Notes: generated by a model not told the origin, from the sequence alone. A stretch of 64,000 bases of DNA from Sedimentibacter acidaminivorans (GCF_017873955.1 NZ_JAGGKS010000003.1:310001-374000); one strand, 5' to 3'. Numbered from the stretch's first letter, positions 46,167 to 55,619 are shown. A program made the numbers and translations.

Positions 46167-47873
46167 CTACTGCTCCCTATTAGCATCTGCTTCTATCGCA
46201 GCATGGCGTGCCTTGACAGCATCCATGCGATCAATATGTGTGATTATATATTTTTGTCCTTCTTCCATTGCCTTAAACAAGCGCGGTCCTATAGGGTCAA
46301 TAGATGTGCCAGTAATGATGTTATTTTCGAGTTCTAGTAACCCATTCTGATAGGCCTCAGACTGGAAATGCGGATCCTCGCCTTTCGCGAAGCGAGCTGG
46401 ACGATATTCATCAGAGTGATGAAGGTTTGTTTGTACAAAACTAGGGCAATATATTGAAACCTTAACATTTGTGGCTTCCATGTCTTTCAGCTTCGCGCAG
46501 ACAGATTCCGAAAGCGCCACGGAAGCATGCTTTGATGCCGAGTACGCTGGGTTCTTTCCGAAACCTGAAATGAGGCCCGCAATCGAGGCAGTTGTGATAA
46601 TGTTTGCAGGTGTGCCCTGTTTTATCATAATAGGCAAGACCTCACGGTAATAGTAAGCTTGACCAAGCATGTTTACACCGACCACCCATTCAAAGTCGCG
46701 GGGGTGCAGAGTAGTACTGCTGCCAACAGGCACTACTCCCGCATTGTTGAACATAACATCGATTTGCCCATAGACCTTCATTGTTGCATCTACGCTCGCC
46801 TTAACATCTTCATAGGTAGATGTGTCACCTTCGAAGATCATGCATTCCACATTTTTGCTATCGAAATAGGCCTTTACTTCCTTAAGCTTCTTACCTACGA
46901 TATCTACCAGAGCAAGCCTCATTCCCCTAGAGGCTGCTTCTTTGGCAAACTCATAGCCAAAACCGTGTGCTGCGCCCGTAATCAGCGCTACCTGACTCTT
47001 GAAGTTGCGGTCGCTGTTACCAGGTCCGCCTTCGGGTAACTCCGCGTCTTTCTCGATTAATCTGTGACGAGACTCAATATATGGCAGATACTGCGGGTGT
47101 GTTAGGATATACATCTGCTCTTCTTCAATTGCCTTAAACAGACGCGGTCCAACACTATCAATTGGGATGCCAGTTGAGATACTAACATTCACACGACCTA
47201 GACAACCTTTATAAAACTCGGACTGATAGTACGGATCATCCTTGTCTTTGAAACGGTCTGGGCGATGACGCTCGCAGTGATGCAGGTCAGTCTGCACATA
47301 TCCAGGGCAGTACACTGAAACGCCTATATTTTCTATATTGTTCATCTTTAAGTAATTGCTGAGATCCTCAATCAGCGCAACTGCACCGTGTTTCGTAGCC
47401 GAATAGGTCGCGTTGTTGCCTATTCCGTGAAGTATTCCCGCAATTGAAGAAACACCCGTTATGTGGGCCATGGTTCCCTGCTTTACCATTATCGGCACAA
47501 CCTCATGATAAAAATAACTGTGGCTAGTAAGGTTTGCGGCTGTCGTCCATTCCCAGTCACGCGCTGGAAGATTTAAAATATCCCCACAAGGAACGACACC
47601 TGCGTTGCAAAACAAAACATCTATCTGTCCAAAGGTTTCCATTGTCTTATTCACGATCATTTTCACATTTTCATACAGGGTAACATCCGCAACTATCGCG
47701 AGCATTTCTGCACCGAGGTTCTTAAGTACAGCAGTGGTACCAATAAGATCAGGTTCATCAATATCAACTACGACCAGCTTCATTCCTCGTTTTGCCGCCT
47801 CAATTGCAAAGGCCTTTCCAAAGCCATTTGCTCCGCCGGTAATCAAAGCAACTTTGTTTTTAAATTCTCTCAT
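46167..47873 (-). CDS. Fused tandem short-chain dehydrogenase (SDR-SDR)
   Basis: A 568-residue protein made of two complete, homologous SDR domains. Domain 1 (about 1-275) has TGGANGFG, NAG and YSATK (about 156). Domain 2 (about 292-568) has TGAAHGFG, NNAG and YSASK (about 444). Both keep the Ser-Tyr-Lys catalytic set and both end with parallel tails containing HRPDRF/YRPARF, VGPRLFKA/IGPRLFKA and ILTH/IITH, so this is an internal duplication. Two active sites acting on one substrate would suit oxidation and reduction at different positions or epimerisation of a hydroxyl. It sits between an enoate-reductase gene (29 bases upstream) and the carrier gene. Base composition is higher in GC than the window average. 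Confidence 0.88.
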   Translation of the reverse strand: MREFKNKVALITGGANGFGKAFAIEAAKRGMKLVVVDIDEPDLIGTTAVLKNLGAEMLAIVADVTLYENVKMIVNKTMETFGQIDVLFCNAGVVPCGDILNLPARDWEWTTAANLTSHSYFYHEVVPIMVKQGTMAHITGVSSIAGILHGIGNNATYSATKHGAVALIEDLSNYLKMNNIENIGVSVYCPGYVQTDLHHCERHRPDRFKDKDDPYYQSEFYKGCLGRVNVSISTGIPIDSVGPRLFKAIEEEQMYILTHPQYLPYIESRHRLIEKDAELPEGGPGNSDRNFKSQVALITGAAHGFGYEFAKEAASRGMRLALVDIVGKKLKEVKAYFDSKNVECMIFEGDTSTYEDVKASVDATMKVYGQIDVMFNNAGVVPVGSSTTLHPRDFEWVVGVNMLGQAYYYREVLPIMIKQGTPANIITTASIAGLISGFGKNPAYSASKHASVALSESVCAKLKDMEATNVKVSIYCPSFVQTNLHHSDEYRPARFAKGEDPHFQSEAYQNGLLELENNIITGTSIDPIGPRLFKAMEEGQKYIITHIDRMDAVKARHAAIEADANREQ

Positions 47874-47902
47874 AATCTTTTCTCCTTTAAATTAATTAAA
47901 AA

Positions 47903-49858
47903 TTAAAATACCCATGCAGTACCGTTTGCATCTCTTATTGCTTCCAGCACGGTAGAACTCAATAACGCATCACCCAAAACAACCGACTTATCAAAAACGG
48001 ATGCCAATTCAACTGCATATTCCTGTTGTGGGCATATTCCGAGCGCCAGAATAACAGAGTCAAACTCCATTTCCATTTCGGAGCCATCCACCATTTTCTC
48101 AAGCTTAACTCCAGTTTCGATTATGGCAGTCAGTTTATGTCCCGGCAAAAGACTAACGCCATTTTTTATAAGGCGTGCGACAAGTACATTCAGCACCCTG
48201 TCGATGATACCCGAGCCGATTTTTGGCAGCATCTCAATAACTGTAACCTCATGTCCGCGTGAAACCAACGTCGCGGCTGTCTCAATTCCTGTTGCGCCCG
48301 AGCCAATAACGGCAACCTTTTTGCCGGGTTGTGCTCTGCCTTCCAAATAGTCAATGACACGAATAGCCTTCTCCGATTCGATTCCAGGAATTTTCGGTTC
48401 AATATGATTACCACCACAACATACAAAAACTCCATAGGGATTCAATGCTTGTATACTCTCTTCTGTAGCCATTGTATTCAAGCGCACATCGACTCCCAGT
48501 TGCTCCAACTCATAACTCATTGTGTCTATAAACCACACCAGCTTTTCCTTATCGATATTTTTACCCGCTAAGACTAGTGCCCCGCCGAGTTTTTCCTTGG
48601 CCTCAAACAACGTTACCTTAAAGTTACGCTGTGCTAGCACCTTTGCTGCCTGCATACCAGCTGGTCCACCGCCAACAACAATAATTTTCTTTCCTTCGCC
48701 GTTCTTCTCAAGCTCCAAAAATTCAAGTTCTCTTCCTAGGCGGGGGTTGACCGAGCACTCAAAGTGTCTTCCATATGAAATTGCTTCTATGCAACGACAG
48801 CAGCCAATACACTTCCTAATAGAAATATCCTCTCCTTTACGTGCTTTATTCACCCACTCGGGATCAGCCAATTGTCCCCGTCCAACTGCAACAAAATCAC
48901 ATACGCCATCTGCAAGAAGCTGTTCTGCTACTTCTGGCTCTTTAATGTTATTGATTGAGATAACCGGGATGCTCACTGCATCCTTAATAGCCTGAGCAAG
49001 ATTCCTTCTGCAAGCCTGAGGATAAATGTGTATAGGAATGATGTTCTGTCCCGACTCATAAATTCCGCAACTGACATGGATATGATTTATCCCAAGCTTC
49101 TCCAAGTACTTCGATATCTCGATACCCATTTCAAGAGTAATGCCATCATCACCCATAAATTCATCCACAGACAGCCTGACCCCTATTGGAAAATTTGGAC
49201 CGCATACTTTATGAATACTTAAAATAATTTCTTCGATAAAGCGCATGCGCTTCTCAAAACTACCGCCATATTTATCTGTACGTTTGTTAGAAAATGGGGA
49301 AAGAAACTGATTAATTAGATATCCGTGAGCAGCATGAAGCTCAACGCCGTCCGCTCCTGCAAACTTTGCAATTGTGGCACCTAGAACATACTTTGACACC
49401 AATGCCTCTACTTCATTTGTCGAAAGCTCGTGCGGCATTTCAGCACAGCGCTCAGTTACCATTGCAGTAGGAGCAACTATTTGATTTTTGCTTGGATTAA
49501 TCCTAGCGTGACCCTCCCTGCCTGGATGGTGTAGCTGAACAAAAATTTTTGTACCATATTTATGCACTGTGTCAACAAGCCTCTGCAAGCCACTGATATA
49601 TCCACCTTTTGTGACTGCAAGCTGTCTCGCAAGTCCCCAGCCGTGCTCTTCATCAATTCGCGTGATTTCTGTAATTATCAGGCCACATCCGCCCTTCGCT
49701 CTTTCCTCATAGTAACGTATAATGTCAGGGCTTGCCTCTCCAGAAAAAAAAGCGAGACCAGTCCCAATTGGAGGCAAGACCACTCTGTTTTTAATCGTCA
49801 CTTTTCCTATTTTCCCAGGTTCAAACATTTTAGTGTACTTCATATCATTGGATATCAT
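47903..49858 (-). CDS. NADH:flavin / 2-enoate-type reductase (FMN, 4Fe-4S, FAD)
   Basis: A 651-residue enzyme of the 2,4-dienoyl-CoA reductase, enoate reductase and BaiCD group. An old-yellow-enzyme TIM barrel (FMN; IKNRVVLPPIG at about 20, the QLHHPGREGH pocket near 100 and ELHAAHGYLINQF near 175) is followed by the 4Fe-4S cysteines CIGCCRC (about 348) and then FAD/NAD domains (VVGGGPAGMQAA near 392). Such enzymes reduce a C=C bond next to a carbonyl, for example in steroids, bile acids or cinnamates. A longer frame from 49930 exists, but AAAGGGG lies before the ATG at 49858. First gene of the reductase-SDR-carrier operon. Confidence 0.9.
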   Translation of the reverse strand: MISNDMKYTKMFEPGKIGKVTIKNRVVLPPIGTGLAFFSGEASPDIIRYYEERAKGGCGLIITEITRIDEEHGWGLARQLAVTKGGYISGLQRLVDTVHKYGTKIFVQLHHPGREGHARINPSKNQIVAPTAMVTERCAEMPHELSTNEVEALVSKYVLGATIAKFAGADGVELHAAHGYLINQFLSPFSNKRTDKYGGSFEKRMRFIEEIILSIHKVCGPNFPIGVRLSVDEFMGDDGITLEMGIEISKYLEKLGINHIHVSCGIYESGQNIIPIHIYPQACRRNLAQAIKDAVSIPVISINNIKEPEVAEQLLADGVCDFVAVGRGQLADPEWVNKARKGEDISIRKCIGCCRCIEAISYGRHFECSVNPRLGRELEFLELEKNGEGKKIIVVGGGPAGMQAAKVLAQRNFKVTLFEAKEKLGGALVLAGKNIDKEKLVWFIDTMSYELEQLGVDVRLNTMATEESIQALNPYGVFVCCGGNHIEPKIPGIESEKAIRVIDYLEGRAQPGKKVAVIGSGATGIETAATLVSRGHEVTVIEMLPKIGSGIIDRVLNVLVARLIKNGVSLLPGHKLTAIIETGVKLEKMVDGSEMEMEFDSVILALGICPQQEYAVELASVFDKSVVLGDALLSSTVLEAIRDANGTAWVF

Positions 49859-50029
49859 TCGATTACCCCTTTCATAGTTTGTGTGATGCTGCGAGAATTT
49901 ATTGAGTTTGTTCCGTAGCAATCTTGACATTATTATAACATTCTCGATTTTTACTACAATACACGAGATATATCATTTATCTAATTGCGATTAATTATTT
50001 TTTAGACTCATAATGTTGATAATAAATAA

Positions 50030-50056
50030 ACCGCAAGATATCTATCATCCTGCGGT
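50030..50056 (-). terminator. Weak hairpin after the LuxR-type gene
   Basis: ACCGCA and TGCGGT form a 6-bp stem with a partly paired interior, 64 bases after the stop at 50120. On the minus strand it is followed by TTTATTTATT. Confidence 0.5.
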
Positions 50057-50119
50057 CCAATTAAAAATCATTAAACTATATTAATTTAATAATTAATCTC
50101 CTTACTTTTAATGAGAAAA

Positions 50120-51268
50120 TCAACTTGTCGAGTCTTTTATAATCTTGGCCATAGCCTCTGAACGGCTATTAACGCCTAATTTTCTGTATATATTGTTTAT
50201 GTGTGTTCTAGCAGTACTTTCAGCAACACAAATTTTTTCGATTATTTTCTCAACTGACAAACCATTCATCATAAGCTTCAGAACCTCTATTTCACGCCTT
50301 GTGAGACAATAAATATCTGAATTCTTAAGATAAAATGACCCTTCTTCAATAACATCAAATTGACTGCTTTTACTAGGAGTGGCGTCTTTTATCACTTGAA
50401 TCTTAATCATATATAAATACTGCAGTTTATAACTCTCATTTTTGTCCTGACTGAATTTAGAGATGTTCATTGTATATTTAACGTTTTCCGAATTGTACTC
50501 TTTGCTCGTTTCACTTTTTTTTGAATGCTCTAATTCCCCCATTTGAGCAACAATCGGCATTAATATATGTTTGAAAAACTCTCCTTTGAAAAGCTCGTCG
50601 ATAATTTCACTGAATGAATCCGTTTGGAAAATAACATTAAGCTGACAGTTTAATACGCAAAAACACCCACGCATATCTGTTATGTGTTTATTTAACACAC
50701 TCTTTAACTGATCATTTTCTATTTTTTCTCTATAATTATTTTGCATAATAGAAAATAGTGTCCCAATATTGTTGAAAAGCGCCATCTCTTCATCGGAAAA
50801 ATCCCCCTTCTTCTCCGGCTTAAACAAACTGATCGTGTGCTGCATGTTATACCACGCCTGACCACAGGTTATTAGCGCTTTATATCCAAACCCTCCTTTA
50901 CGTATTGCCTTACCCAGATCCTGATTCCAAAAGTCTTCTAACGACCATCCAAAATCCTGACATCTCCAAGCATACTTTTTCATCGTCTTGCTGCCATTAA
51001 CTATAACATCCAATTTTTTGAAAAAAATATCATCCTTTGACCATAGTTCTTTATATAACACATGATCTCGCTTATATATACTGTCTCCGTGCAACTCAGT
51101 TATTGCGTATTCCTTCCCATTTAATTTCTGAAAAATGCAATAAACAGCGTTGTATCCAAAATACAGCCGGATGCCATCAATAATTCTCCTTGGCAAATCA
51201 TCATAGTCTACGGACACATATTGAAAGAAGTCAATCAATTTACTTGCAGTCTCGTTATTATTAACCAT
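50120..51268 (-). CDS. LuxR-type transcriptional regulator
   Basis: A 382-residue regulator. The C-terminal 60 residues are a LuxR helix-turn-helix (LTRREIEVLKLMMNGLS, STARTHINNIYRKLGVNSRSEA). The first 200 residues look like a GAF or PAS-type ligand-sensing region (FFQYVSVDYDDLPRRIIDG...), followed by a second domain around 205-300. No receiver domain or ATPase is present, so it probably responds directly to a small molecule. It lies 260 bases upstream of the reductase operon on the same strand and is the likely regulator. Base composition is intermediate between the operon and the host. Confidence 0.83.
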   Translation of the reverse strand: MVNNNETASKLIDFFQYVSVDYDDLPRRIIDGIRLYFGYNAVYCIFQKLNGKEYAITELHGDSIYKRDHVLYKELWSKDDIFFKKLDVIVNGSKTMKKYAWRCQDFGWSLEDFWNQDLGKAIRKGGFGYKALITCGQAWYNMQHTISLFKPEKKGDFSDEEMALFNNIGTLFSIMQNNYREKIENDQLKSVLNKHITDMRGCFCVLNCQLNVIFQTDSFSEIIDELFKGEFFKHILMPIVAQMGELEHSKKSETSKEYNSENVKYTMNISKFSQDKNESYKLQYLYMIKIQVIKDATPSKSSQFDVIEEGSFYLKNSDIYCLTRREIEVLKLMMNGLSVEKIIEKICVAESTARTHINNIYRKLGVNSRSEAMAKIIKDSTS

Positions 51269-51606
51269 AACTTCAGCTCCTTATTAAAATTAGCAATCCC
51301 TCATATATATTTAATTTAAACTAATACTATCACTTCTAATGGCAAAATTCAAGCTCTATTAACAATTCAGTTGTAATAATCGTTGTCAACATAAACTATT
51401 TCTTCAGTATATGCGAAGCGCCGCCACAAAGTGGCTTCGTGCTTCTTTTTGTTCGGAATAGAATTTATCCACATTTTCGCTCTTTTATTTCAGATAACCA
51501 CACTACCAATTTTATACATATAAAGCATGATTATGGTCTTTAAGTTTGTCTTTATCATTACTTCTTAACATTTTACCTCTTCTAAGACTAGTTATATGCA
51601 TCAAAC
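51269..51606. other. Intergenic region with one hairpin
   Basis: Between the LuxR start and a tandem repeat there is no gene. At 51415-51450 GAAGC-containing arms with a CCAC/GTGG core and a trailing TTTTT form a terminator-like hairpin reading rightward, with no matching plus-strand gene. The rest is featureless AT-rich DNA. Confidence 0.45.
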
Positions 51607-51663
51607 AAAAAGAACCGTCCCCGTTATATACCCGTTATATAAAAAGAACCGTCCCCGTTATAT
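51607..51663. repeat. Tandem AAGAACCGTCCCC repeat
   Basis: A 23-base unit (AAAAAGAACCGTCCCCGTTA followed by TAT) occurs at 51607-51629 and again, identically, at 51641-51663, with a partial copy (CCCGTTATAT) between. The AAAAGAACC(G/T)TCCCC core recurs as an inverted pair at 52913-52961. It resembles small dispersed palindromic repeats of Clostridia. Confidence 0.7.
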
Positions 51664-51836
51664 CATGCTTTTTTATCTTTACCAAGCTCCTCTATCGATT
51701 GAGAATTACCACAACTAAAGCAAGGGCTTCCTCCTAATACAATTTCATCAAATCCATTTTCTAATATTAAATTGTTAAGTTCAGAAGCTTCTCCTAACGC
51801 TCTATCTTTAGGATATATTATTATACTCAATATCAT
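51663..51836 (-). CDS. Small CxxC protein downstream of the phosphotransferase
   Basis: A 57-residue frame beginning 10 bases after the phosphotransferase stop. The first half reads like a normal folded segment (IIIYPKDRALGEASELN) and the second half has a CxxC in GGSPCFSCGNSQS, a possible metal or disulfide site, then a Lys-rich tail. There is no strong ribosome site, so translation may depend on coupling. Its stop touches the tandem repeat. It could be a genuine small protein or the tail of a lost gene. Confidence 0.45.
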   Translation of the reverse strand: MILSIIIYPKDRALGEASELNNLILENGFDEIVLGGSPCFSCGNSQSIEELGKDKKA

Positions 51837-51846
51837 TCCCAATCAT

Positions 51847-52845
51847 TTACAGCCACTCCCTCAGTAAACTCATCTTTTCCTGATATCGTTTTAATTCAGT
51901 TATTGTACTAATAACTTGCTGCTCACCCAACATAATTTCATCTTCGCTCGAAACCTCTATTCCAAGAGCCCTCTTAATATTATACTCCAACCATCCGAGC
52001 ATTCCTTCATAGCCACTGTCCAAGACCACATCCCAATTCACATTATTAATAGATTTGTGTGTTTTGTACTTATTTAAGATAGCCATGAATAACCTTTTAT
52101 CTAAGCCACCATTTCCATCATCAGCCCAATAATTCAGTACTTCCAATAATTCTTGATAAGTATTTACATACCCTGCAGCTTCCCAGTCAATTATAAAAGG
52201 ACAGTTTCCCTGCCACATCACATTTTTGGGATCCAAGTCTCTGTGACTAATAACCTTTTCTTTTGATAGTATCGCTTTTGCATTCAATACCTTCTGGTTC
52301 CAAGTCATAATATCTTCTAGTGATTCTTCATATACAGAATCCCATATAACTTTCTTCTTTCTTTCCATTTCAAGAAACTCTTTCCACTTATAAAATGTGG
52401 AAATCTCCGCCTTATCTTCCACCCCTTCAACAGAAATATCTAAATTGTGTATCTTTCCGATTATGTCACCAATTGCATTACAATGTTTTTCATTAATTTC
52501 AGGTGGATATATTGATTTTCCATTAAACCAATTAAAAAACATGTAATATTGTTCTTTATACTGATGCACATGTTTGGTATAAATTTTTTTTGCAGTAATA
52601 GCTGGAATATTTAATTCAAGAAGAATTTCTGATATTTTCTCAGAATTTATCACGTTGTTTAATGCGCATTCCCGACTCATGATGGCTGGATTCAAGCACT
52701 TAACTGCAAAAGCTCCCCTATCAGTGGTGACTTTGCACATGGAATGCAACAAACCACCTTTCACCTCAATTGGATCTGCAATGACATTCCCAAGGCCAAA
52801 GTTTAAGCATAAGTCATACATTTTATCTATATTCCCTATTTCCAT
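51847..52845 (-). CDS. APH/choline kinase-family phosphotransferase
   Basis: A 332-residue kinase-fold protein. The catalytic loop is SHRDLDPKNVMW (about residues 199-210) with the general base Asp, and the metal-binding segment is FIIDWEAAGY (about 216). The family includes aminoglycoside and other antibiotic phosphotransferases as well as sugar and choline kinases, so resistance is possible but unproven. The N-terminal nucleotide lobe is less conserved. It is followed closely by a small CxxC frame. Neighbouring genes are also small modifying enzymes. Confidence 0.8.
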   Translation of the reverse strand: MEIGNIDKMYDLCLNFGLGNVIADPIEVKGGLLHSMCKVTTDRGAFAVKCLNPAIMSRECALNNVINSEKISEILLELNIPAITAKKIYTKHVHQYKEQYYMFFNWFNGKSIYPPEINEKHCNAIGDIIGKIHNLDISVEGVEDKAEISTFYKWKEFLEMERKKKVIWDSVYEESLEDIMTWNQKVLNAKAILSKEKVISHRDLDPKNVMWQGNCPFIIDWEAAGYVNTYQELLEVLNYWADDGNGGLDKRLFMAILNKYKTHKSINNVNWDVVLDSGYEGMLGWLEYNIKRALGIEVSSEDEIMLGEQQVISTITELKRYQEKMSLLREWL

Positions 52846-52912
52846 AACAGTTTTTCCTCCTCAAATACTTTCAATGTCCCATTATTGCTATAATCAATTA
52901 ATACTTTTTATA

Positions 52913-52961
52913 GGGAAGGTTCTTTTTATTCGCATTTAAAACAAATAAAAAGAACCTTCCC
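52913..52961. repeat. Perfect 18-bp inverted repeat with AAGAACC core
   Basis: GGGAAGGTTCTTTTTATT and its exact complement are separated by 13 bases between the phosphotransferase and the kinase relic. The AAAAAGAACC(T)TCCCC arm matches the tandem repeat at 51607. It may act as a terminator for the relic, but its form is that of a mobile palindromic repeat. Confidence 0.7.
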
Positions 52962-52982
52962 CATTATCCACATGGTTTAAAA

Positions 52983-53285
52983 TCATAAATTAAAGCATTC
53001 TTTTATCATTTTTGCTACAAGTTCTGGTGAAAGATTAGAATTGTCAATTTTGATATAGTTTTCAAATTGAATCTCATCATCGTTACTAACGCAACGGTAT
53101 TTCCTATCATCATTGATAAGCCTTTGATTAGAGTTTTCAATATCTTGTTTTGAAGCTTTATGCTTTAAGCGATTTTCTGTAATATTTCTTTTATGAAATA
53201 GGCGTAAACCCGTAATTTTCATAAGCTCCTGTCCCACTGTCATTTTCCCTACAGCTGCATCTCCGATTAAAAATACTAACTTCAA
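52983..53285 (-). pseudogene. Internally deleted P-loop kinase
   Basis: A 100-residue frame with a P-loop (GDAAVGKMTVG, residues 7-17) and LFHKRN near 30, joined directly to a C-terminus (NYIKIDNSNLSPELVAKMIK) that in the parent family of small nucleoside-kinase-like proteins comes some 80 residues later. The central substrate lid is therefore missing. The same C-terminal tail appears again at 63835-63927. Probably non-functional. Confidence 0.6.
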
Positions 53286-53392
53286 AAAATCCCTCCTCTA
53301 CAAATAAATAAGGTAGTTCACTTTTTTTACTGTTGTGACGTAATATAAACATAATAGGAAATTCATACTTCTGGCCGAACTGATAAGTATAC

Positions 53393-53815
53393 TCATTTTG
53401 TCCAATTCATTACAAGCTCTGCTTCGCCGGTATTTTTATCTATTTGTTCATTTGACACAACAAAACCTTCTCTCAGGTAGAATCTGACAGCACGAGAATT
53501 CTTTTTATAAACCTGCAACAACAATTCTGAGTGGCATTTCTTAACGTAATCAAGCAAAACTTTCCCTATGCCTTTGGATTGACTATTTGTATCAATAAAT
53601 ATTCCGGCAATATAATTTTCTGTTAACCCAATAAATCCCAGAATTAAATTATTCTCTTCATAAACAAATACTGTTGCATCAGGCAACATCATTTTAACCT
53701 GCTCATAATTCCCTTGCCAGTAGTCTTCGCTAATAAAAACATGTGCTACAATATTAGTTTCGAGCCATATTTTCATAACTGTTTCTAATTCATCAATATT
53801 AAACTTTCTAATCAT
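53393..53815 (-). CDS. GNAT N-acetyltransferase
   Basis: A 140-residue GNAT enzyme with the acetyl-CoA signature QSKGIGKVLLDYVKK (about residues 79-93) and the usual beta4 segment IAGIFIDTNS before it. The C-terminal ARG-F-Y-LREGF (AVRFYLREGF, near 110) is typical. The acceptor substrate is unknown; YjaB-like proteins are a fair comparison. It stands alone, with another GNAT relic 54 bases upstream. Confidence 0.85.
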   Translation of the reverse strand: MIRKFNIDELETVMKIWLETNIVAHVFISEDYWQGNYEQVKMMLPDATVFVYEENNLILGFIGLTENYIAGIFIDTNSQSKGIGKVLLDYVKKCHSELLLQVYKKNSRAVRFYLREGFVVSNEQIDKNTGEAELVMNWTK

Positions 53816-53868
53816 ATCTTCTCCTTATATTTCTCTACTACAAATGCAATATCATATTCTTTATTTTA

Positions 53869-53973
53869 TTAGAGTTTCTTATAGTATATTCTTATCTCAT
53901 CATTCCAATAGTCTTTACACGTCTCCAAATAGGTGTAACTATATTTCTCATATAATTCCGTATGATCTGTAAA
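53869..53973 (-). pseudogene. Relic C-terminus of a second GNAT acetyltransferase
   Basis: 34 codons ending in TAA encode FTDHTELYEKYSYTYLETC and then KDYWNDEIRIYYKKL, matching the final strands of GNAT proteins where a Tyr in the EKY motif donates the proton. A stop lies just upstream and no start is present. Only the last third of the gene survives. Confidence 0.6.
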
Positions 53974-54005
53974 TCATTCACTGTATTACCTCCAGATAAT
54001 AATTT

Positions 54006-55619
54006 TTAGTTAATTTTCTCAGTTAATATACCTTCTGGTGTAATTGTACATTTTATTTCATGAGGGTTACTTTCATTATTCTGATCCGCCCCTTCATCGT
54101 AACCTTCCGTTTGAAGTATAAATTCATTATCATTTAATACTTCCTTCAAATGATAATAATAGTTATGTTCAACAGGTATTACTATTTTTTCAAGATTTTC
54201 ATTATTAATATAGTAGTATTCTCTTTCCTTTAATTTAGACTCTTCATCGTATAGAGTGTAATTTACAATTACAAAATCATCTGTTATGCCTGAATTACCA
54301 ATAGTCTTGCCATCTTCAGCAGAAAATAAATTCTTATATTCTTCATCCAATGAAATAATTTCATTCAATACTCCTCCAGGGCCCCAACCCATGCCGTAAT
54401 TATAAACCAAGAAATAACCAGATGTTTTAAATTTTCCCTTTCCAAACAATGAATTATTTTTTAATTCATCATACAATTCATTGGTTTTAGAAAACCATAC
54501 AGAATCAATTGTTCTTTCACCATAAATTGTAGGAAAGTTATCCATAAACTCTTCATTAGGATATATAAATCCAGTTGGACCATACATGGAAGCTTCATTG
54601 GGATCAATGAAATAGTAACCTTCACTTTCGATTTCTCCTGCAAACCCTACAACTACACCACCATTACTTTTAACCACATGGTTGACTATCAGTCCGCTTA
54701 CTCTATCTTTTATTTCAACTTTGTCATCTAAGTCATTGTTTTCGTACGATTTTCCTTCATAAAGAATCGTTCCTATTTTATCAGTTAACATTATCTCATC
54801 AAAAACCAAGTAACCATAGTTATCCATTTGATTAATTTTAACTTTAACTTTATAAATACCTAATTTATCTGGCAGGTCATGAATTTTTTTTATATCATCA
54901 TAAATTAATTGATACTGCTTTTTTTCGCCATATTTAGCTTTAATTATTTCAAGACTTTCCTTATCTGGAATAAAGGTAATAAAATTACTACCAATTCTTT
55001 CTATAATTGTGTAATCACCATCTGTTATGATTTCACCGGTTATATATTCTGATCTGTCAATGTCATTACCTATTGGTTGAGGTTCATTTTGATTTACATC
55101 AGTCTTGGTATATGTTTTAATTACAAAGGCATATTCACATTCATTTTCACCCCAGGAAGCAATCATTCTAAATCCTCTTATATCCTTTTTCTCTGGTTCA
55201 TACTGTGAACTTAGCGCCGACGCTAAATGATGTTCTATTTCAAAGGTATACTTACCGTCATATAATACAGCCGGAATATTTTTAATTTCTTTATCAGTAT
55301 ATATTTGTCGCCCATTTTCATCAATTAAAATATCCAAGATTTTAAATTCATCTGGAGGATTGCTTTTGAAAATAATTTTAACAATATTTCCAATCTCAAA
55401 TGTAGGAATATCCTTTTGTTCTTTTAATATAGTTATAAATGTATCTTCCCTGTCATAAATATTTCCATTCCATTTGTTTTTAGCTGTAATATAATATATT
55501 TCTTTATCTTTAATAGTGATAGAAATTTCTGGTGGTTCTTTAATTGAATTTTTGGAGCACCCTATGAAAACTAATGTCATTATTAATATCAAAACAAACA
55601 AAAATACTAGTTTTTTCAT
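54006..55619 (-). CDS. Large extracellular lipoprotein of unknown function
   Basis: A 537-residue protein from the ATG at 55619, chosen because GGGGGTGA precedes it at good spacing. The N-terminus is a lipoprotein signal (MKKLVFLFVLI then LVFIGCSKN), so the mature protein is lipid-anchored on the outer face of the membrane. The rest is a mostly beta, acidic, hydrophilic sequence without repeats or a family motif I recognise. A terminator or partner gene was not identified. It may be a substrate-binding or envelope-stress protein, but this is open. Confidence 0.72.
   Translation of the reverse strand: MKKLVFLFVLILIMTLVFIGCSKNSIKEPPEISITIKDKEIYYITAKNKWNGNIYDREDTFITILKEQKDIPTFEIGNIVKIIFKSNPPDEFKILDILIDENGRQIYTDKEIKNIPAVLYDGKYTFEIEHHLASALSSQYEPEKKDIRGFRMIASWGENECEYAFVIKTYTKTDVNQNEPQPIGNDIDRSEYITGEIITDGDYTIIERIGSNFITFIPDKESLEIIKAKYGEKKQYQLIYDDIKKIHDLPDKLGIYKVKVKINQMDNYGYLVFDEIMLTDKIGTILYEGKSYENNDLDDKVEIKDRVSGLIVNHVVKSNGGVVVGFAGEIESEGYYFIDPNEASMYGPTGFIYPNEEFMDNFPTIYGERTIDSVWFSKTNELYDELKNNSLFGKGKFKTSGYFLVYNYGMGWGPGGVLNEIISLDEEYKNLFSAEDGKTIGNSGITDDFVIVNYTLYDEESKLKEREYYYINNENLEKIVIPVEHNYYYHLKEVLNDNEFILQTEGYDEGADQNNESNPHEIKCTITPEGILTEKIN

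Noticed and set aside
51607-51663. Tandem repeat considered as the start of a CRISPR array
   Set aside because: Only two full copies with an 11-base interval that is itself a partial copy, no unique spacers and no cas genes.
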